A stretch of DNA of 64,000 nt from [Mycoplasma] gypis (GTDB lineage Bacteria; Bacillota_I; Bacilli_A; Mycoplasmatales; Metamycoplasmataceae). Positions 48,060-58,288 of this stretch are shown here, one piece after another; positions within the stretch are counted from its first letter, which is position 1; each line of letters begins with the position of its first letter. The stretch is taken from the NCBI RefSeq assembly GCF_016924775.1, contig NZ_JAFFTD010000003.1, positions 62,001 through 126,000 on the forward strand, given 5' to 3'. The position numbers and the translations under genes were made by a program. Under the pieces are notes generated by a model, which did no database searches, was not told the origin of the DNA, and saw only the letters and a program-made list of their open reading frames with translations.

Positions 48060-50240
48060 ATGGCTAATAATAATTGAGCTAAAAAAATTGCACGTTTTAA
48101 TACAACAAAAGCTGCTCAAAATAAAAAACCACAGCAACAACAAAAAGAAGAAATTGTTGTTAAGAAAAAATGACCAAAAGTTGTTTTAGGACTTGCTATT
48201 GTTGGTGTGCTGACTGCAGGTATTGCAATTCCTTTATCAGTAGCGGCTAAAAAAACTCGTGAAGATTTTCCAACATTAAGAAACACTGATAAAGTTTTTA
48301 CTATTGCTCTTCCTGACGGAAAAGAAATAAATGTAACATATGAAGATCTGCTAAAAAACAACGAAAAATTAAATTCATCAAAACACATATACACAAATAT
48401 AAGTGATCAAATGGCATTCTATCTATATGAACAAGAATATAAAGCTTCAGCATGATACGAAGCTGTTTATAATGCTAATAAAACCGATGCACAAGCAAAA
48501 CACTTTAAACTAAGATCTTTAGATGACATTAAAAAATCAAAAACAGATGAGTTAAATAATTTAGAAAATCGTTTCCAAAAACAATTTGGTTATGAAAAAT
48601 GACAAACACCATTTAAAGAAGAATTGGCTAAAGAACAATATGGTAAATCAAACACTAAAGAAGACGCAATTAACTATTTAGTTGCACAAGAAATTAAAAA
48701 AGATGCTTTTAGAAGATATCAAATTGAAATCAATAGTGATTTTACTGTTTCTGAGTTAATTAATGGAATTGTTGCAAACAAAGATGTTAAATATACATAC
48801 TGAGATTCTAAACAAGCTAAAAATGTTGAAGTTAAAGTCGCAAACAAAGGTGATGTAATTCATTTTGGTAGTGCTGCAAATGATTTACATTTTTTAAAAG
48901 CTTCAGGGGACAATGCTAACGTTGTAATTCCACAACAATCATTAGTTTCAAACACACAAGACACAGCTAAAGTGTATGCTTTTACAACTAAATCATTCGT
49001 TAATGATCAAAAGGATGCAACAGTTTATGTTGATCAATGATTGGCAACTAAACCTGTTATTTCATCAGAAATAACTTTACCAATGACTCAAAATCAAACC
49101 TCAGCTGACCTACCTTTTAAATTTGCAAAAAATGATCTAAAGAAATTACTAGCGTTTACAGACTTTAAAACTGAAAGTGCTTCAGAAATCGATTTACCAA
49201 TCAATAGATTAAATGACTTTAGTGGTATTAAACCATTTGCTTCAGGAGAAACACTATCAAGTTCACAAAAATTACAAGCTTTAAATGATAGCTTGCTTTT
49301 AAGTGTATTAGGTAATGAAAATGCAAGCACATATGGTTCAAATGGTTTTCAATCAATTCAGAATATTTTAAAAGATAAAAAAGCAGAATATTGAACTCCT
49401 TATATTTCAATTATTAATAATGACTCATTATTCAAACCGCAAGTAGTTAATGATTTTTATGCACAATTAAAACAAAAAATCATCGAAGTTATTTTCAAAA
49501 ATTCACCTTCATATGCACAAATTCTTACTCAAGATAAAAAAGCTTGAAGTCAAGAAGAAGTTAAAAAAGCAATTGAAAATAATAAAAAAATTGCAACTTA
49601 TATTGATGATTTAACAAACTATGATGAATTAATGGGAAATATTTTAAGAGATTTATTAAAAGTTAATGACAGTTATCAAGCTGCAACAGTATATCAATTT
49701 GGTGACAATAAAGCTTTCTTGAACACAACAGGATTACATATTTTAAGTACTAAATTCATTAACTCAAGAGAAAACGCATTTAAATTGATTATGTCCGATT
49801 TAAATCGTTATGCTAATAATGTTCAAGACTCAAGTCTACAACCTTTATTCAAAGTTAAAGACATGTTTAACACAATGTTTACTGACGATTTTAAAATGTC
49901 AAAAATGCTTTCAGATGCAGGATTTGTTGAATATTTAAAAACATTGGACTACAAACCATATTTAAGTACAACAACTCAAAAATACACAGACCAAGATATT
50001 AATAGAGCAAAAGATTATTCAAAAAATATATTAAATGAATCAAATAGCCAATTCCTTGTTGGTAAACAAGCACAAATTAAAGAATATGTTGCGCCATTAA
50101 TTTCAAAAGAATTAAATTCTGATTATGTATATAATGCAAGCGAAAATAAATGATATGTTAAAGGACATGACACAGAAGAATATGTGCGCTTTATCTTTCA
50201 TGAAATTAAAAACCAATTAAGTCCCAAAGGAGATAAATAA
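48060..50240 (+). CDS. HinT-interacting membrane complex protein P80
   Basis: 726 residues, ATG 48060 after AAGGAG, to TAA 50238-50240. A basic cytoplasmic N-terminus (about 1-38, Gln/Lys-rich) is followed by one membrane helix (VVLGLAIVGVLTAGIAIPLSVA, about 41-62). A large outer domain follows whose first part (ISDQMAFYLYEQEYKASAWY, then KEELAKEQYGKSNTKEDAINY) resembles SurA/PrsA-type chaperone N-domains. Together with the lipoprotein gene that overlaps it, this matches P80-P60 of M. hominis, a pair that binds the cytoplasmic HIT protein HinT. No hinT gene is found beside it here. Several UGA-Trp codons. The name rests on architecture and gene pairing. Confidence 0.75.
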
Positions 50241-51883
50241 TGACTAAAAAACAAAAATTATTTTTTAGCGGTTTAGCGATCACATTAGCTGCTGCTACTC
50301 CACTGGCTTTTGTATCATGTAAAAATGATGTGGATTCAAATAAAAGAGGAACTCAAAACGATGTTTTAAATTCTGAAAGTTCAAAAAACATTATTCTGAC
50401 AACATATGCTAATGCTTTAATTGAAACCTTATATAAAAATGATGTAAGAGCAAACTCAGGATCATTTGTTGATGCCTTATTCGCAAACGAATCGTCAGCT
50501 TTTTATAAAGATTTTTCTTCATTATTTAAAATTTATGCTCAAAATAAATTACAAAAAGATGGAATGTTTTTTGTTAATTTAAAGGCTGATTTAGTTAAAA
50601 AAGAAGTTGACGTTACAGGATTTAATCCAAATGAATGAGAGATTCCTTCAGATTCAGATATGCAATTTTTATTCAAAAATTCAGCTTTCTTGTCTGAAAA
50701 TATTCGTTTAGAAATTGAAAAAATGGTTGTTGTTCTTAACTATTTATTAAAAAACCGTTCAGAATTACAAGTTCTTTCAAAAGACAACAACAAAGACAAA
50801 GACTTTGAAAAAATGTCAAAAGATTCTTTAAAAAGTCAACAAAAACAAATGTATGAAATGTTAGATTCTTCATCTAATGATTTATATTTAATTAAATATT
50901 TATTAGACAATAATTTAGCTCAAAGCTGAAATTATGAACGCAAAGAGGATGTTCAATTATTACAATCACACGCTTTTGTAGACAGTGTTGACACATTTAA
51001 TTCACTAGCTAACAAACGCGCAGAAGATATACAAACATCTCAAGATTCTAAATTAATTTTAGATTCTAACGATTCAATTGATGTAACAAAATTACTAGGT
51101 TATCGTGGAGTTGTAAAATATAACTCAGTAAAACAAAATGACATGAATTATTCAGTAGATGCTTTAAAAAATGCTACACAAGTTGTTAGTGGTTTTGTAG
51201 ATCCAAAAACAGGAAAAGTGTATTCACAAGATGATTTTGAATTCAGTAAAATTTTATTAAATAAGATTCAAAACACACCTGTTGTAGCTTTAAAAGAAGC
51301 TTCTAAATCTAAGACAGCATATGAAGTAAGCGATTTTGAAATTCAAGGTGCTTCATTAAAAGTTGGAACACAAGACACATATGACCAAAATGTTGAATTT
51401 AATTCAAAACAATACACAGTTGAGTATAAATTAAAATTATCACCAGTTAAAAACGATAATTTAAGTCGTCTATTTGTAACAATATCAATACCAAATTTAA
51501 AATCTAGACTAAGTTATGATTTTGTTACTGAAGTAATATCTAAACAGGCTTCGGTTGCAAAACCAATTGATTCTTCACTTTTACCAACATACGTAAACAT
51601 TTTTGATGAAACTTCAAAAACATTAAAAGGCGCATACTTAACCAAAATAGTACCTTTAGCTAAAGATGTTACTGAAAACGGAAAAACTAAAAAAGTATTT
51701 TCATTAGAAAACACTCCATGAAACAGTAATGAACAAAAAGAATTATTAGCTAAAAACATTATCTTCTTAGATTATCAAGAATTATATAAAACAGCTGCCA
51801 AATACTTACAAAAGTTAGGACTTAAAATCTCTAATAGTGACACAGTTGTTAAAAAGGTTCTTTCAGCAGAAGGGTTATTATAA
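50240..51883 (+). CDS. HinT-interacting membrane complex lipoprotein P60
   Basis: 547 residues starting inside the P80 stop (TAATG). The signal peptide MTKKQKLFFSGLAITLAAAT ends in the lipobox AFVSC with Cys27, so the mature protein is a lipoprotein on the outer face of the membrane. The rest is hydrophilic, with helical and strand segments and no enzyme motif. In M. hominis P60 forms a membrane complex with P80. Tight coupling of the two genes supports equal production. A good intrinsic terminator follows at once. The lipoprotein call is firm; the P60 name depends on the neighbour. Confidence 0.78.
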
Positions 51884-51885
51884 TA

Positions 51886-51909
51886 AAAACTCCATTTTGG
51901 AGTTTTTTC
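51886..51909 (+). terminator. Terminator after P60
   Basis: AAAAACTCCA / (T)GGAGTTTTT around a TTT(T) loop, 2 bases after the P60 stop, followed by TTCT. It separates the P80-P60 unit from recO, whose start is 13 bases further on. Confidence 0.85.
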
Positions 51910-51922
51910 TATTTAATTAAAT

Positions 51923-52585
51923 ATGGAAACAATCTATCAAGGAGTTGTTGTTAAAAAAATTGAATATGAAGAATACGATGAAATTGTAACTATTCAAACT
52001 CTTACTAAAAAGGTGACTTTTATAGCTAAAGGAACACGAAAACTAACCAGCAAAAACCGCTCTAGATTACAAATTTTAAATACTGTAGAATGCGAAATTT
52101 TTGAAGCACGTTTAGCAAACAAAATTTCAAAACTAAAACGTGCTGAAATTATTCAAGAATTTAATCCAAAAACAGATATTAATGTGATAAACAATCTAAT
52201 CCAAATATTTGAACAATTGCCAGATAATTCCTATAATTTTGTTAATACTTATATGAAGTTAATTGCTAATTTTGGATACGGTAATGACTATATTTATTTT
52301 GTGTTTCTGTTAGCTAAGCTTCTGGATTCTTTAGGGATAAACCCTAAATATGATGGATGTGTAGAATGTGGTACAAAAAACAATATTGTTGATTTTGAAT
52401 TTTGAAAAGGTGGTTTTTATTGTGCTAACCATTCCACAAAGAAAAAACCAGATTCTTATTTAACTAGTATTTATTTTTTATCACAAAAACCCATTGATTT
52501 TTTTAACAATATCGATTTTAGCTTTTTACAACAAATTTATAAAGAACTTTGAGAATATATAAAACAAAATTCCTATTTGCAATAA
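51923..52585 (+). CDS. recO: DNA repair protein RecO
   Basis: Recombination mediator that loads RecA with RecR at gaps. The 220 residues begin with an OB-fold stretch (YQGVVVKKIEYEEYDEIVTI, KVTFIAKGTRKLTSKNRSRL) typical of RecO, and carry a zinc-finger-like CVECGTKN-(x)n-YCANHS near 153-175. UGA-Trp at 52403. No ribosome site or clear promoter is seen in the 13 bases after the P60 terminator, so expression may depend on read-through or an unusual start. Confidence 0.88.
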
Positions 52586-52592
52586 ATATAAT

Positions 52593-52620
52593 AAAAAACA
52601 CTGATTACTCAGTGTTTTTT
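52593..52620. terminator. Bidirectional terminator between recO and tRNA-Gln
   Basis: Perfect AAAAAACACTGA / TCAGTGTTTTTT stem with a 4-base loop. It follows recO on the plus strand and the two tRNA genes on the minus strand. Confidence 0.88.
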
Positions 52621-52637
52621 TAGTCAATTTCTTGATA

Positions 52638-52712
52638 TGGCTGCCCTTGTTAGATTCGAACTAACGCATGGCGGTACCAAAAACCGCTGCCTTACCGCTT
52701 GGCTAAAGGGCA
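52638..52712 (-). tRNA. trnQ: tRNA-Gln (anticodon UUG)
   Basis: 75 bases including an encoded CCA. The acceptor stem TGCCCTT / AAGGGCA, anticodon stem GCGGT / ACCGC around loop TTTTGGT (anticodon TTG), and T arm GTTAG-TTCGAAT-CTAAC all pair. The first base U is typical of bacterial tRNA-Gln. 7 bases from tRNA-Tyr and transcribed with it. Confidence 0.95.
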
Positions 52713-52719
52713 ATATAAA

Positions 52720-52803
52720 TGGTGGGGGGGGAGGGATTCGAACCCCCGAACCGTTAGGAAGTGGGTTACAGCCACCCGCGTTTGGCCGCTTCGCTACCCC
52801 CCC
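52720..52803 (-). tRNA. trnY: tRNA-Tyr (anticodon GUA)
   Basis: 84 bases including CCA. The 7-bp acceptor stem is made only of G:C pairs (GGGGGGG / CCCCCCC). Anticodon loop CTGTAAC gives GTA. A long variable arm (TTCCTAACGG region) marks it as a type II tRNA, as bacterial tRNA-Tyr is. T arm GGGGG-TTCGAAT-CCCTC contains a G:U pair. First gene of a two-tRNA transcript. Confidence 0.95.
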
Positions 52804-52823
52804 ATTTACTAAATAGCTTTATT

Positions 52824-52851
52824 ATTATAATAAAAATCCAAAAAAAATCAA
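52824..52851 (-). promoter_or_regulatory. Promoter of the tRNA-Tyr/tRNA-Gln unit
   Basis: On the minus strand TTGATT (52846-52851) and a perfect TATAAT (52824-52829), spaced 16 bases, about 20 bases upstream of tRNA-Tyr. This is one of the best -35/-10 pairs in the window. Confidence 0.75.
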
Positions 52852-52920
52852 TATTTTTTTAATAATTTTTTTGTAAATATATCTATAAAAAATAATTTGT
52901 AAATAAATTAAAAAAATTAT

Positions 52921-52948
52921 TTGACTTTTAAAAAATATATAGTACAAT
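52921..52948 (+). promoter_or_regulatory. Promoter of the 5S rRNA gene
   Basis: TTGACT (52921-52926) and TACAAT (52943-52948) with 16 bases between them, about 6 bases upstream of the 5S gene. Strong consensus match, as expected for a stable RNA. Confidence 0.8.
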
Positions 52949-52952
52949 ATTC

Positions 52953-53058
52953 AATGTAGCAACCACAGAGAAGGTGTCCACCTGAACCCATTCCGAACTC
53001 AGCAGTTAAGCCCTTCATCGCCGACAATACCGTATGGGAAGATAGGACGTTGCTTTTT
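52953..53058 (+). rRNA. rrf: 5S ribosomal RNA
   Basis: About 105 bases, short as in other mycoplasmas. Conserved blocks seen: CACCTGAACCCATTCCGAAC, CAGTTAAGCCC and ACCGTATGGGA. The ends GCAAC (about 52959) and GTTGC (about 53050) pair to form helix I, and a T-run follows directly, acting as terminator. It stands alone: no 16S or 23S gene is in the window, matching the separated 5S gene of many mycoplasmas. The ends are given to within a few bases. Confidence 0.93.
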
Positions 53059-53114
53059 TTATAACTTTTTTCTAAAAATAATAAAATATAAATTAATGAA
53101 TAAAGAAGAATAAT

Positions 53115-53654
53115 ATGAAAAAAGAAAAGAAATTACTTTACTATAATAAATGAATTAGTTTATATGAAACGTCAAAAGGTTTTGTATATGCACAAAGAAA
53201 AGGGGTTGATTCCGTTGCTGTACTTTGTTTTAGAAAAAACGTATCAGGACAACGAGAATTTTTAATTCGTTATCAACCAATTCCTGAAGTAAAAGAAAAA
53301 CAAAAATGAACTGATTGTTTTCCATGTCCTATAACAGGAAGTTGTGAAGATAATGAAGATAGGCTACAAACCGCAATAAGAGAAACAAAAGAAGAAGGTG
53401 GATTTGAAGTTACACCGGAAAATCTAATTAAAGAATTTCGTTTTTTGGCCTCAACTCAAAGCAATGAAGTTGTGTATTCATACATTTTTGATGTCACAGG
53501 GCTAGAACAAGGCGCTGCACCTGGAGATGGAACAATTTTTGAACAAATTAGTTATAATAAATGACACAGCGAAGCAGAATTGAAAGAAATTTTAAAGCAG
53601 ACTCCTGTACTTACTTCACTCATTAATTTATATTACAAACTGGACGAAGAATAA
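53115..53654 (+). CDS. NUDIX hydrolase
   Basis: 179 residues with UGA-Trp codons. A perfect Nudix box GxxxxxExxxxxxxREUxEExGU is seen from GSCEDNE to RETKEEGGF (about residues 75-97), preceded by a beta strand set (VDSVAVLCF) and followed by further strands. It hydrolyses a nucleoside diphosphate linked to some moiety X. The unusual CFPCPITG stretch before the box and overall layout resemble ADP-sugar-type Nudix enzymes, but the substrate cannot be given. There is only a weak AAGAAG site before ATG 53115. A terminator follows. Confidence 0.92.
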
Positions 53655-53655
53655 A

Positions 53656-53692
53656 AAGATTAGCTAGCTTTTATGCTAGCTTTTTATTTATT
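53656..53692 (+). terminator. Terminator after the Nudix gene
   Basis: AGCTAGC / GCTAGCT around a 6-base loop, flanked by AAAAAG and TTTTTATTT, right after the stop codon. Confidence 0.8.
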
Positions 53693-53827
53693 TTGTTTTA
53701 ACACAAAAAAACTAAAACAATAAATATCTTTTATAATTAAAAAGAATACTGAAAGCACTGCAAAAAATGTTTATATTTTTGAAGTCTTGTTTTATTATTA
53801 CTCATAAAAACAATTTCTTAAATAATT

Positions 53828-53858
53828 AAAAATATCAAAGCCGTAAGCCTTGATATTT
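53828..53858 (-). terminator. Terminator after pepF
   Basis: AAATATCAA-(A)GCC / GGC(T)-TTGATATTT stem with a short loop, 34 bases downstream of the pepF stop on the minus strand. A T-rich tract follows on that strand. Confidence 0.7.
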
Positions 53859-53891
53859 AAAATGTTTTGAAAAAATTTGTGTTATTTTATT

Positions 53892-55721
53892 TTATTTTGT
53901 TTTAAAGATTTTATTTCCCAATTGAATATATTCATTAATTTTTTGTTCAACGTTTTCAAAGGCTTGTTGATAGATTTCGTCTGAGTATATATCAACACCT
54001 GCATTTTTTAAGATGTCAGCAGGTCATAAACTATCACCAGCTGAAAGGAATTTGTTGATATATTCTTCTAGTGCTTTAGCACCTTCTTTTTTAAATTTAT
54101 TGTAGAATACATTAGCTACAATGTAACCTAATGAATATTTGTAAACATAAAAATTGTAGTAATAATGTGGAACCATTGTTGCGTACACATTTACATAATC
54201 TCCAGGTTTAGATTTTTTTCCTGACACTGAATATTCGTTAGCGACTTCAATGTACATTTTTTCGAGATCTTCATAAGTAGCAATTGGTTGTTTTTCATCT
54301 AAGGCTTTATATAAATTAAATTCATAATTTGATCATTGTGATTGTCTTATAACAGTACCAGCAAAATCACTAATACTTTCACCTAAAATATAGAATTTTT
54401 CTTTATCGCTTTTTGCCTTTTTAATTAAATAATCACTTAACATTAACTCATTGAAAATTGACGCAATTTCAGCTAAAAATATTGGATATTGACTACGACG
54501 AATATTTTGATTTAAATCTGAAAAGTATGAATGCATTGAGTGGCCCATCTCATGGCAAAGAGTAGATACACTGTCTAATGAACCATTAAAATTCATTAAA
54601 ATATATTTTTTATCGATTCCGTAGTGTCCACCAATTGAGTAAGCTCCACCACGTTTATTAGGAACGTTAATAAAATCTACTCAGTTTTCAGACATAGCTT
54701 TTACTGCTACATCTTTGTATCTTTTTGGCATTACGTCCATTAAATCAATAAAAATTTGTTTTGCATCTTCAACACTATATTCTGCTTTAAAATCAACTAA
54801 ATCAAGCATTGAGTCTCATTGTTTACGATCTTTTTTGAATTTAATTTTGAAGTATTTTCGATTAGCTTTACTGAATTTATGGAACATAGGCATATGTTTT
54901 TTGACGTTAGAATAAATTGTTTCTAACAATTCTTGTTTAACATTATCAGAAGAAATTAAAGCGCTAACTGAAGAAGGAAACTTTCTAATTGACGCCATTG
55001 TTGTATATTCTTTAAAGTGTTGAATCAATAAGGCAGCTAAACTTTGGCGATGTTTTCAGAAACCAAGTAAATAGTTATTATATGTGCTTTTACGTGTTTG
55101 TTCATCCTTTGATTTTAATAAACTAATTCTAGTACCATCAGTAATTTTTTGTTTTTTACCTTTTGAACTTATTGCATAACCAAAATCAATTTCTGAAGAA
55201 TCTAAGATTGAAAAGATTCGGTAAGGACTTGGATTTCCACTAGCCGCTTCGTTTAGAAATTGTTCAACTTCAGGATTTAATTTGTGTTCAAGATTATTTA
55301 ATACTTTTTCGAAGTCTTTTTTTACATTTTTAAATTCAGGTAAATCTTTTCATGCTTGCAGTTTATCTTTATTTGCTTCAAGTCGGTTTACTTCAGAACC
55401 CAGTCTAATATTGAATTCATTATCTTTATTTTCGAACTCAACAATTAATTTATTAATTTCTGGGTCGACTGTATTGATGTTTAGTTTGTTACTTAAGTAA
55501 TTTTCAATCTTAAAAGCAACAAGTGTTCTTTTATCTTCTAATTCGATAAATTTTAAATATTCTTCTTTTGAATTATATTTTGAATCTTTAATTTCAATTT
55601 CTTTTTCAAACAATTCAAAATATTCTTCTTGAAGTTTTTCTAAGCTTGTGTTTTTTAAAATATCTTCTAAATCTCATTTATATTCAGAAGGTACTTCTTT
55701 ATATGAATTATATTTTTTCAT
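53892..55721 (-). CDS. pepF: Oligoendopeptidase F (M3 family)
   Basis: Cytosolic zinc metallopeptidase that cuts imported oligopeptides of about 7-17 residues. The 609 residues run from ATG 55721 (GGGAGAATA ribosome site) to TAA 53892-53894. They carry the M3 signature [12 protein letters not shown] (near residues 380-391) in the sequence [20 protein letters not shown]. The third ligand region [13 protein letters not shown] lies about 28 residues later. UGA-Trp codons occur throughout. It overlaps the apt stop by one base. No signal peptide. Its substrates would come from peptide uptake systems such as the opp genes at the window end. Confidence 0.95.
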
Positions 55722-56113
55722 TATTCTCCCTTTTCAATTTTTATTAATGATTCTACATCAACGTTTAATCTTTGTCTTGCATCAAAGCCGTCTAATTCCA
55801 TTAAAACAACAACCCTTAAAACTTCCACTTTTTCACGGTGAAGTAATTTAATAATTGCTTCCAGAGTTCCACCAGTTGCTAGAACATCATCAATAATAAC
55901 TGCTTTTTGTCCTGGTTTAGTAATTCCATCTTGAATTTCTAAAACGTTTCTTCCGTATTCAAGTCCATAGTCACATGAAAGAACAGGTCCTGGTAATTTA
56001 CCTTTTTTTCTAACCATAATAAATAATAAATATGAAATGTCTTTGAAAACAATCCCTGGTGTAGGGAAATCATAAACAGTTCTAATAAGTTTTTTTAATT
56101 CTGTATTATCCAT
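55721..56113 (-). CDS. apt: Adenine phosphoribosyltransferase with internal deletion
   Basis: Apt makes AMP from adenine and PRPP. This copy is 130 residues against about 170 in the family. The N-terminus (DFPTPGIVFKDISYLL) and the C-terminal half (FIMVRKKGKLPGPV, LEYGRNVLEIQDG, PRPP loop VIIDDVLATGGT, LMELDGFDARQRL) are well kept. About 40-45 residues between them are absent in frame. The missing piece normally contains the hood and the VVGPEARGF-type loop that contacts pyrophosphate. Frame and codon use are intact and there is no frameshift. ATG 56113 follows a TACAAT box by 9 bases with no ribosome site. It overlaps pepF (TAATG). The gene is recognisable, but activity is doubtful. Confidence 0.85.
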   Translation of the reverse strand: MDNTELKKLIRTVYDFPTPGIVFKDISYLLFIMVRKKGKLPGPVLSCDYGLEYGRNVLEIQDGITKPGQKAVIIDDVLATGGTLEAIIKLLHREKVEVLRVVVLMELDGFDARQRLNVDVESLIKIEKGE

Positions 56114-56156
56114 AACAATAATATTGTATATTATTTACTTTTAAATAAAAGCATAT

Positions 56157-56182
56157 AAAAACCTCCACTAGGGAAGTTTAAA
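56157..56182 (-). terminator. Terminator after the amino-acid permease
   Basis: On the minus strand AACTTCC-CTAGT-GGAGGTT with one G:U pair, followed by TTTTATAT; begins 10 bases after the permease stop. Confidence 0.65.
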
Positions 56183-56191
56183 ATAAGAGAT

Positions 56192-57544
56192 TTAATTTTC
56201 TTCGTTGAAATTAAACCTATTTTTTTTACGTCTAAACAAGAAATATATTGTTGCAATCAACAGTGAGCCTAAATATGAAACAATAACAATTGTATTTGTG
56301 ATTGTTCAAGGCATGCCCACTAAAAATGGAAATAGATAAACCAAACTTGAAACAATTATTATTATTGATGCCAAATAGTATAAAATTTGTTCCCAGATTG
56401 GAATCTTTTCAATAACTTTCATTTTTTGAAGTTTGAAGAGAGTAACGAAAGCAAGAATATATTGCATTAAGAAAGCAATTGTACCCATATTAATAACATC
56501 ATTGAAAATTGATTTATTTAGATGTAGTATTTCTGGTAAAAGTGTAAAAATAATCATTGCAACAATAGTTAATAGTGCATTAGCTAAAATTGCATTACGG
56601 TGACGCCCATATTTATTGGTCTTTGTTAAGAATTTTGGTGCAAAACCAATGTTAGCTAATCCGACTAGTGCTGCTGGGTAAGTCAATGAACTTGTTAGGG
56701 TACTTGATAAGTTATAGAAAAATAAGTAGAAACTAAAAGCAACAATACCAAAAATACCCATTGAATTTTTATAAATACTGTAAAAACCATTGTTTAAGGC
56801 GATTAAATCAGTTTTTAAAAATAAAATGTAACCCAATGTATAAAACCCAACAATGACTAAAAGACTAGTAATTAATACTTTTCTAAAATTTTTAAATTTA
56901 ACATCATGAGCAATATTGGGAACAGTTTCAATTCCTCCAAAAGCAAACATAAAGAAAATAATATTACTAAAAATTACATAAGAATTTACTTTTGATGCAT
57001 TAATAAAATTATCACTAACACTGTTTGTGTTTTGGGTAACTAAATAAATCAAACCACCAAAACCTAAAATAAGAGTTATTCATTTTATTGCTGCGGTTGA
57101 AAAAATTAATCATTTTGATAATTTCATTTTAAGAGTAGAAATCAAAACTAATACTGTAAAAAATGCAATAGATACACCTCTTACACTTCATAAAGTTGTA
57201 TTGTTTTCAGTCAAGTTACTTGCTATTTTAACTAAAAATAAAGGTCCAGTAGCTGCAAATAGAGGGGCTTGAATATACTGATTAAAACCAGTAAAAAAAG
57301 CAAGATAAGTCTTTTTGGTTTTTTTAGCATAAGCTAAAGAACCACCAACTTCATTTGGAAAACGATTGACTAACCTTGAAAAGGCAAAAGCAGTTGCAGT
57401 TGCAATTAAGGTGGTGGCAAATAAAATTAAAAGTCCTCAGTAACCTACCTTTACGATATCCATAATAGTGGCAACAAAACCAAATCCTATTACATAATTA
57501 ATAGCAAGTAAAGTAAATGTTTTTTCATTAAATGTTTTTTTCAT
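56192..57544 (-). CDS. APC family amino-acid permease
   Basis: 450 residues, nearly all in about 12 hydrophobic helices, with UGA-Trp codons throughout. The first helix FTLLAINYVIGFGFVATIMD has the broken GFG-type element of APC transporters, and PNEVGGSLAYAKK with FSRLVNRF follows in the first loop. Further on, FGGIETVPNIAHD with a Glu-rich loop resembles the FxGxE motif of helix 6. Substrate unknown; in mycoplasmas such permeases import single amino acids. ATG 57544 is chosen because a perfect TATAAT ends 7 bases upstream, which rules out longer forms. Single-gene unit. Confidence 0.88.
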
Positions 57545-57551
57545 CTGTTCT

Positions 57552-57557
57552 ATTATA
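57552..57557 (-). promoter_or_regulatory. -10 box giving a probable leaderless permease mRNA
   Basis: Minus-strand TATAAT followed by AGAACAG and then ATG, so the transcript should start at the start codon. No ribosome site. The -35 is weak. Confidence 0.55.
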
Positions 57558-57940
57558 AATGGAAAAAGTTGTTTTTTACTGAAAAAAATACATAAAAATG
57601 TTTTTTTACATTTATTTATACTTTTTTTATGTTGCATGTTTATTACAAAAAGTGTTAAACTTATAGATAAACAGTTCATAATAATTATCATTTTTCTTTT
57701 TTGTATATTTTTATTAATGAGTGCTTCGTACAATTATTAAAATAGGTTATAAAATGCTATTGTTAACTTATAAAGATACTTTCTTTGTTGCCGCAATAAA
57801 GCAATAAACACTAATTTTATTAGAAAAAACACTTGTACAATGTACAAAGATGTTTTTTTATATTAACTTTTTTATTCAAAAATATTAATTTTAAAATCTC
57901 AAATATTATAGTTTTTTGGACTTTGAATATGACTTTTCAA
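57558..57940. other. Gene-free region with one terminator-like hairpin
   Basis: AT-rich, no credible gene. A hairpin AACACTTGTAC / GTACAAAGATGTT flanked by A-run and T-run lies at about 57825-57860, probably the old terminator of the decayed lipoprotein locus to its right (minus strand). Confidence 0.5.
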
Positions 57941-58288
57941 TATTTTTGTTGCACTTCTTTTTTAAATAAATCATGAACTTGTTTGTTTTTCTCGCGGAAG
58001 TCTTTAGCACTGCTTCGGGGTTTAAATTTATCATTCAATGAAAAATATTCAACTGTTTCATATTTTAGAAATTGATTTTTTTTGTAATTTAGGTATTGCT
58101 ATTCAGAACACGCCATATCTAAAAATAGTTTTTCAGTAATATGGAATAATTCCACCCGCTGTATCATAATTAAAACAAAATTTATTATTCATTATATTTA
58201 TATTTTCCAATCCCTTATCAGTAACTGAAATATCTAGATATTTTGCGTCTCAACTACCTGAAAGGAATAAATTATATTTACTAAAAAA
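57941..58288 (-). pseudogene. Decayed C-terminal part of a lipoprotein gene
   Basis: Beyond the TAG at 58289 the minus strand still has protein-like segments in more than one frame. LSGSWDAKYLDISVTDKG with a following FNYDTAGGIIPYYW lies in the first 160 bases. After a frame change comes TVEYFSLNDKFKPRSSAKDF. UGA-Trp codons are in place. This looks like the worn rest of a longer lipoprotein whose N-terminal part is 58289-58699. The frame changes show directly that it cannot be made as one protein. Family not recognised. Confidence 0.5.

Noticed and set aside
57545-57733. N-terminal extension of the amino-acid permease from an upstream start
   Set aside because: A perfect TATAAT 7 bases before ATG 57544 and the lack of family-like sequence upstream make this region promoter, not coding.
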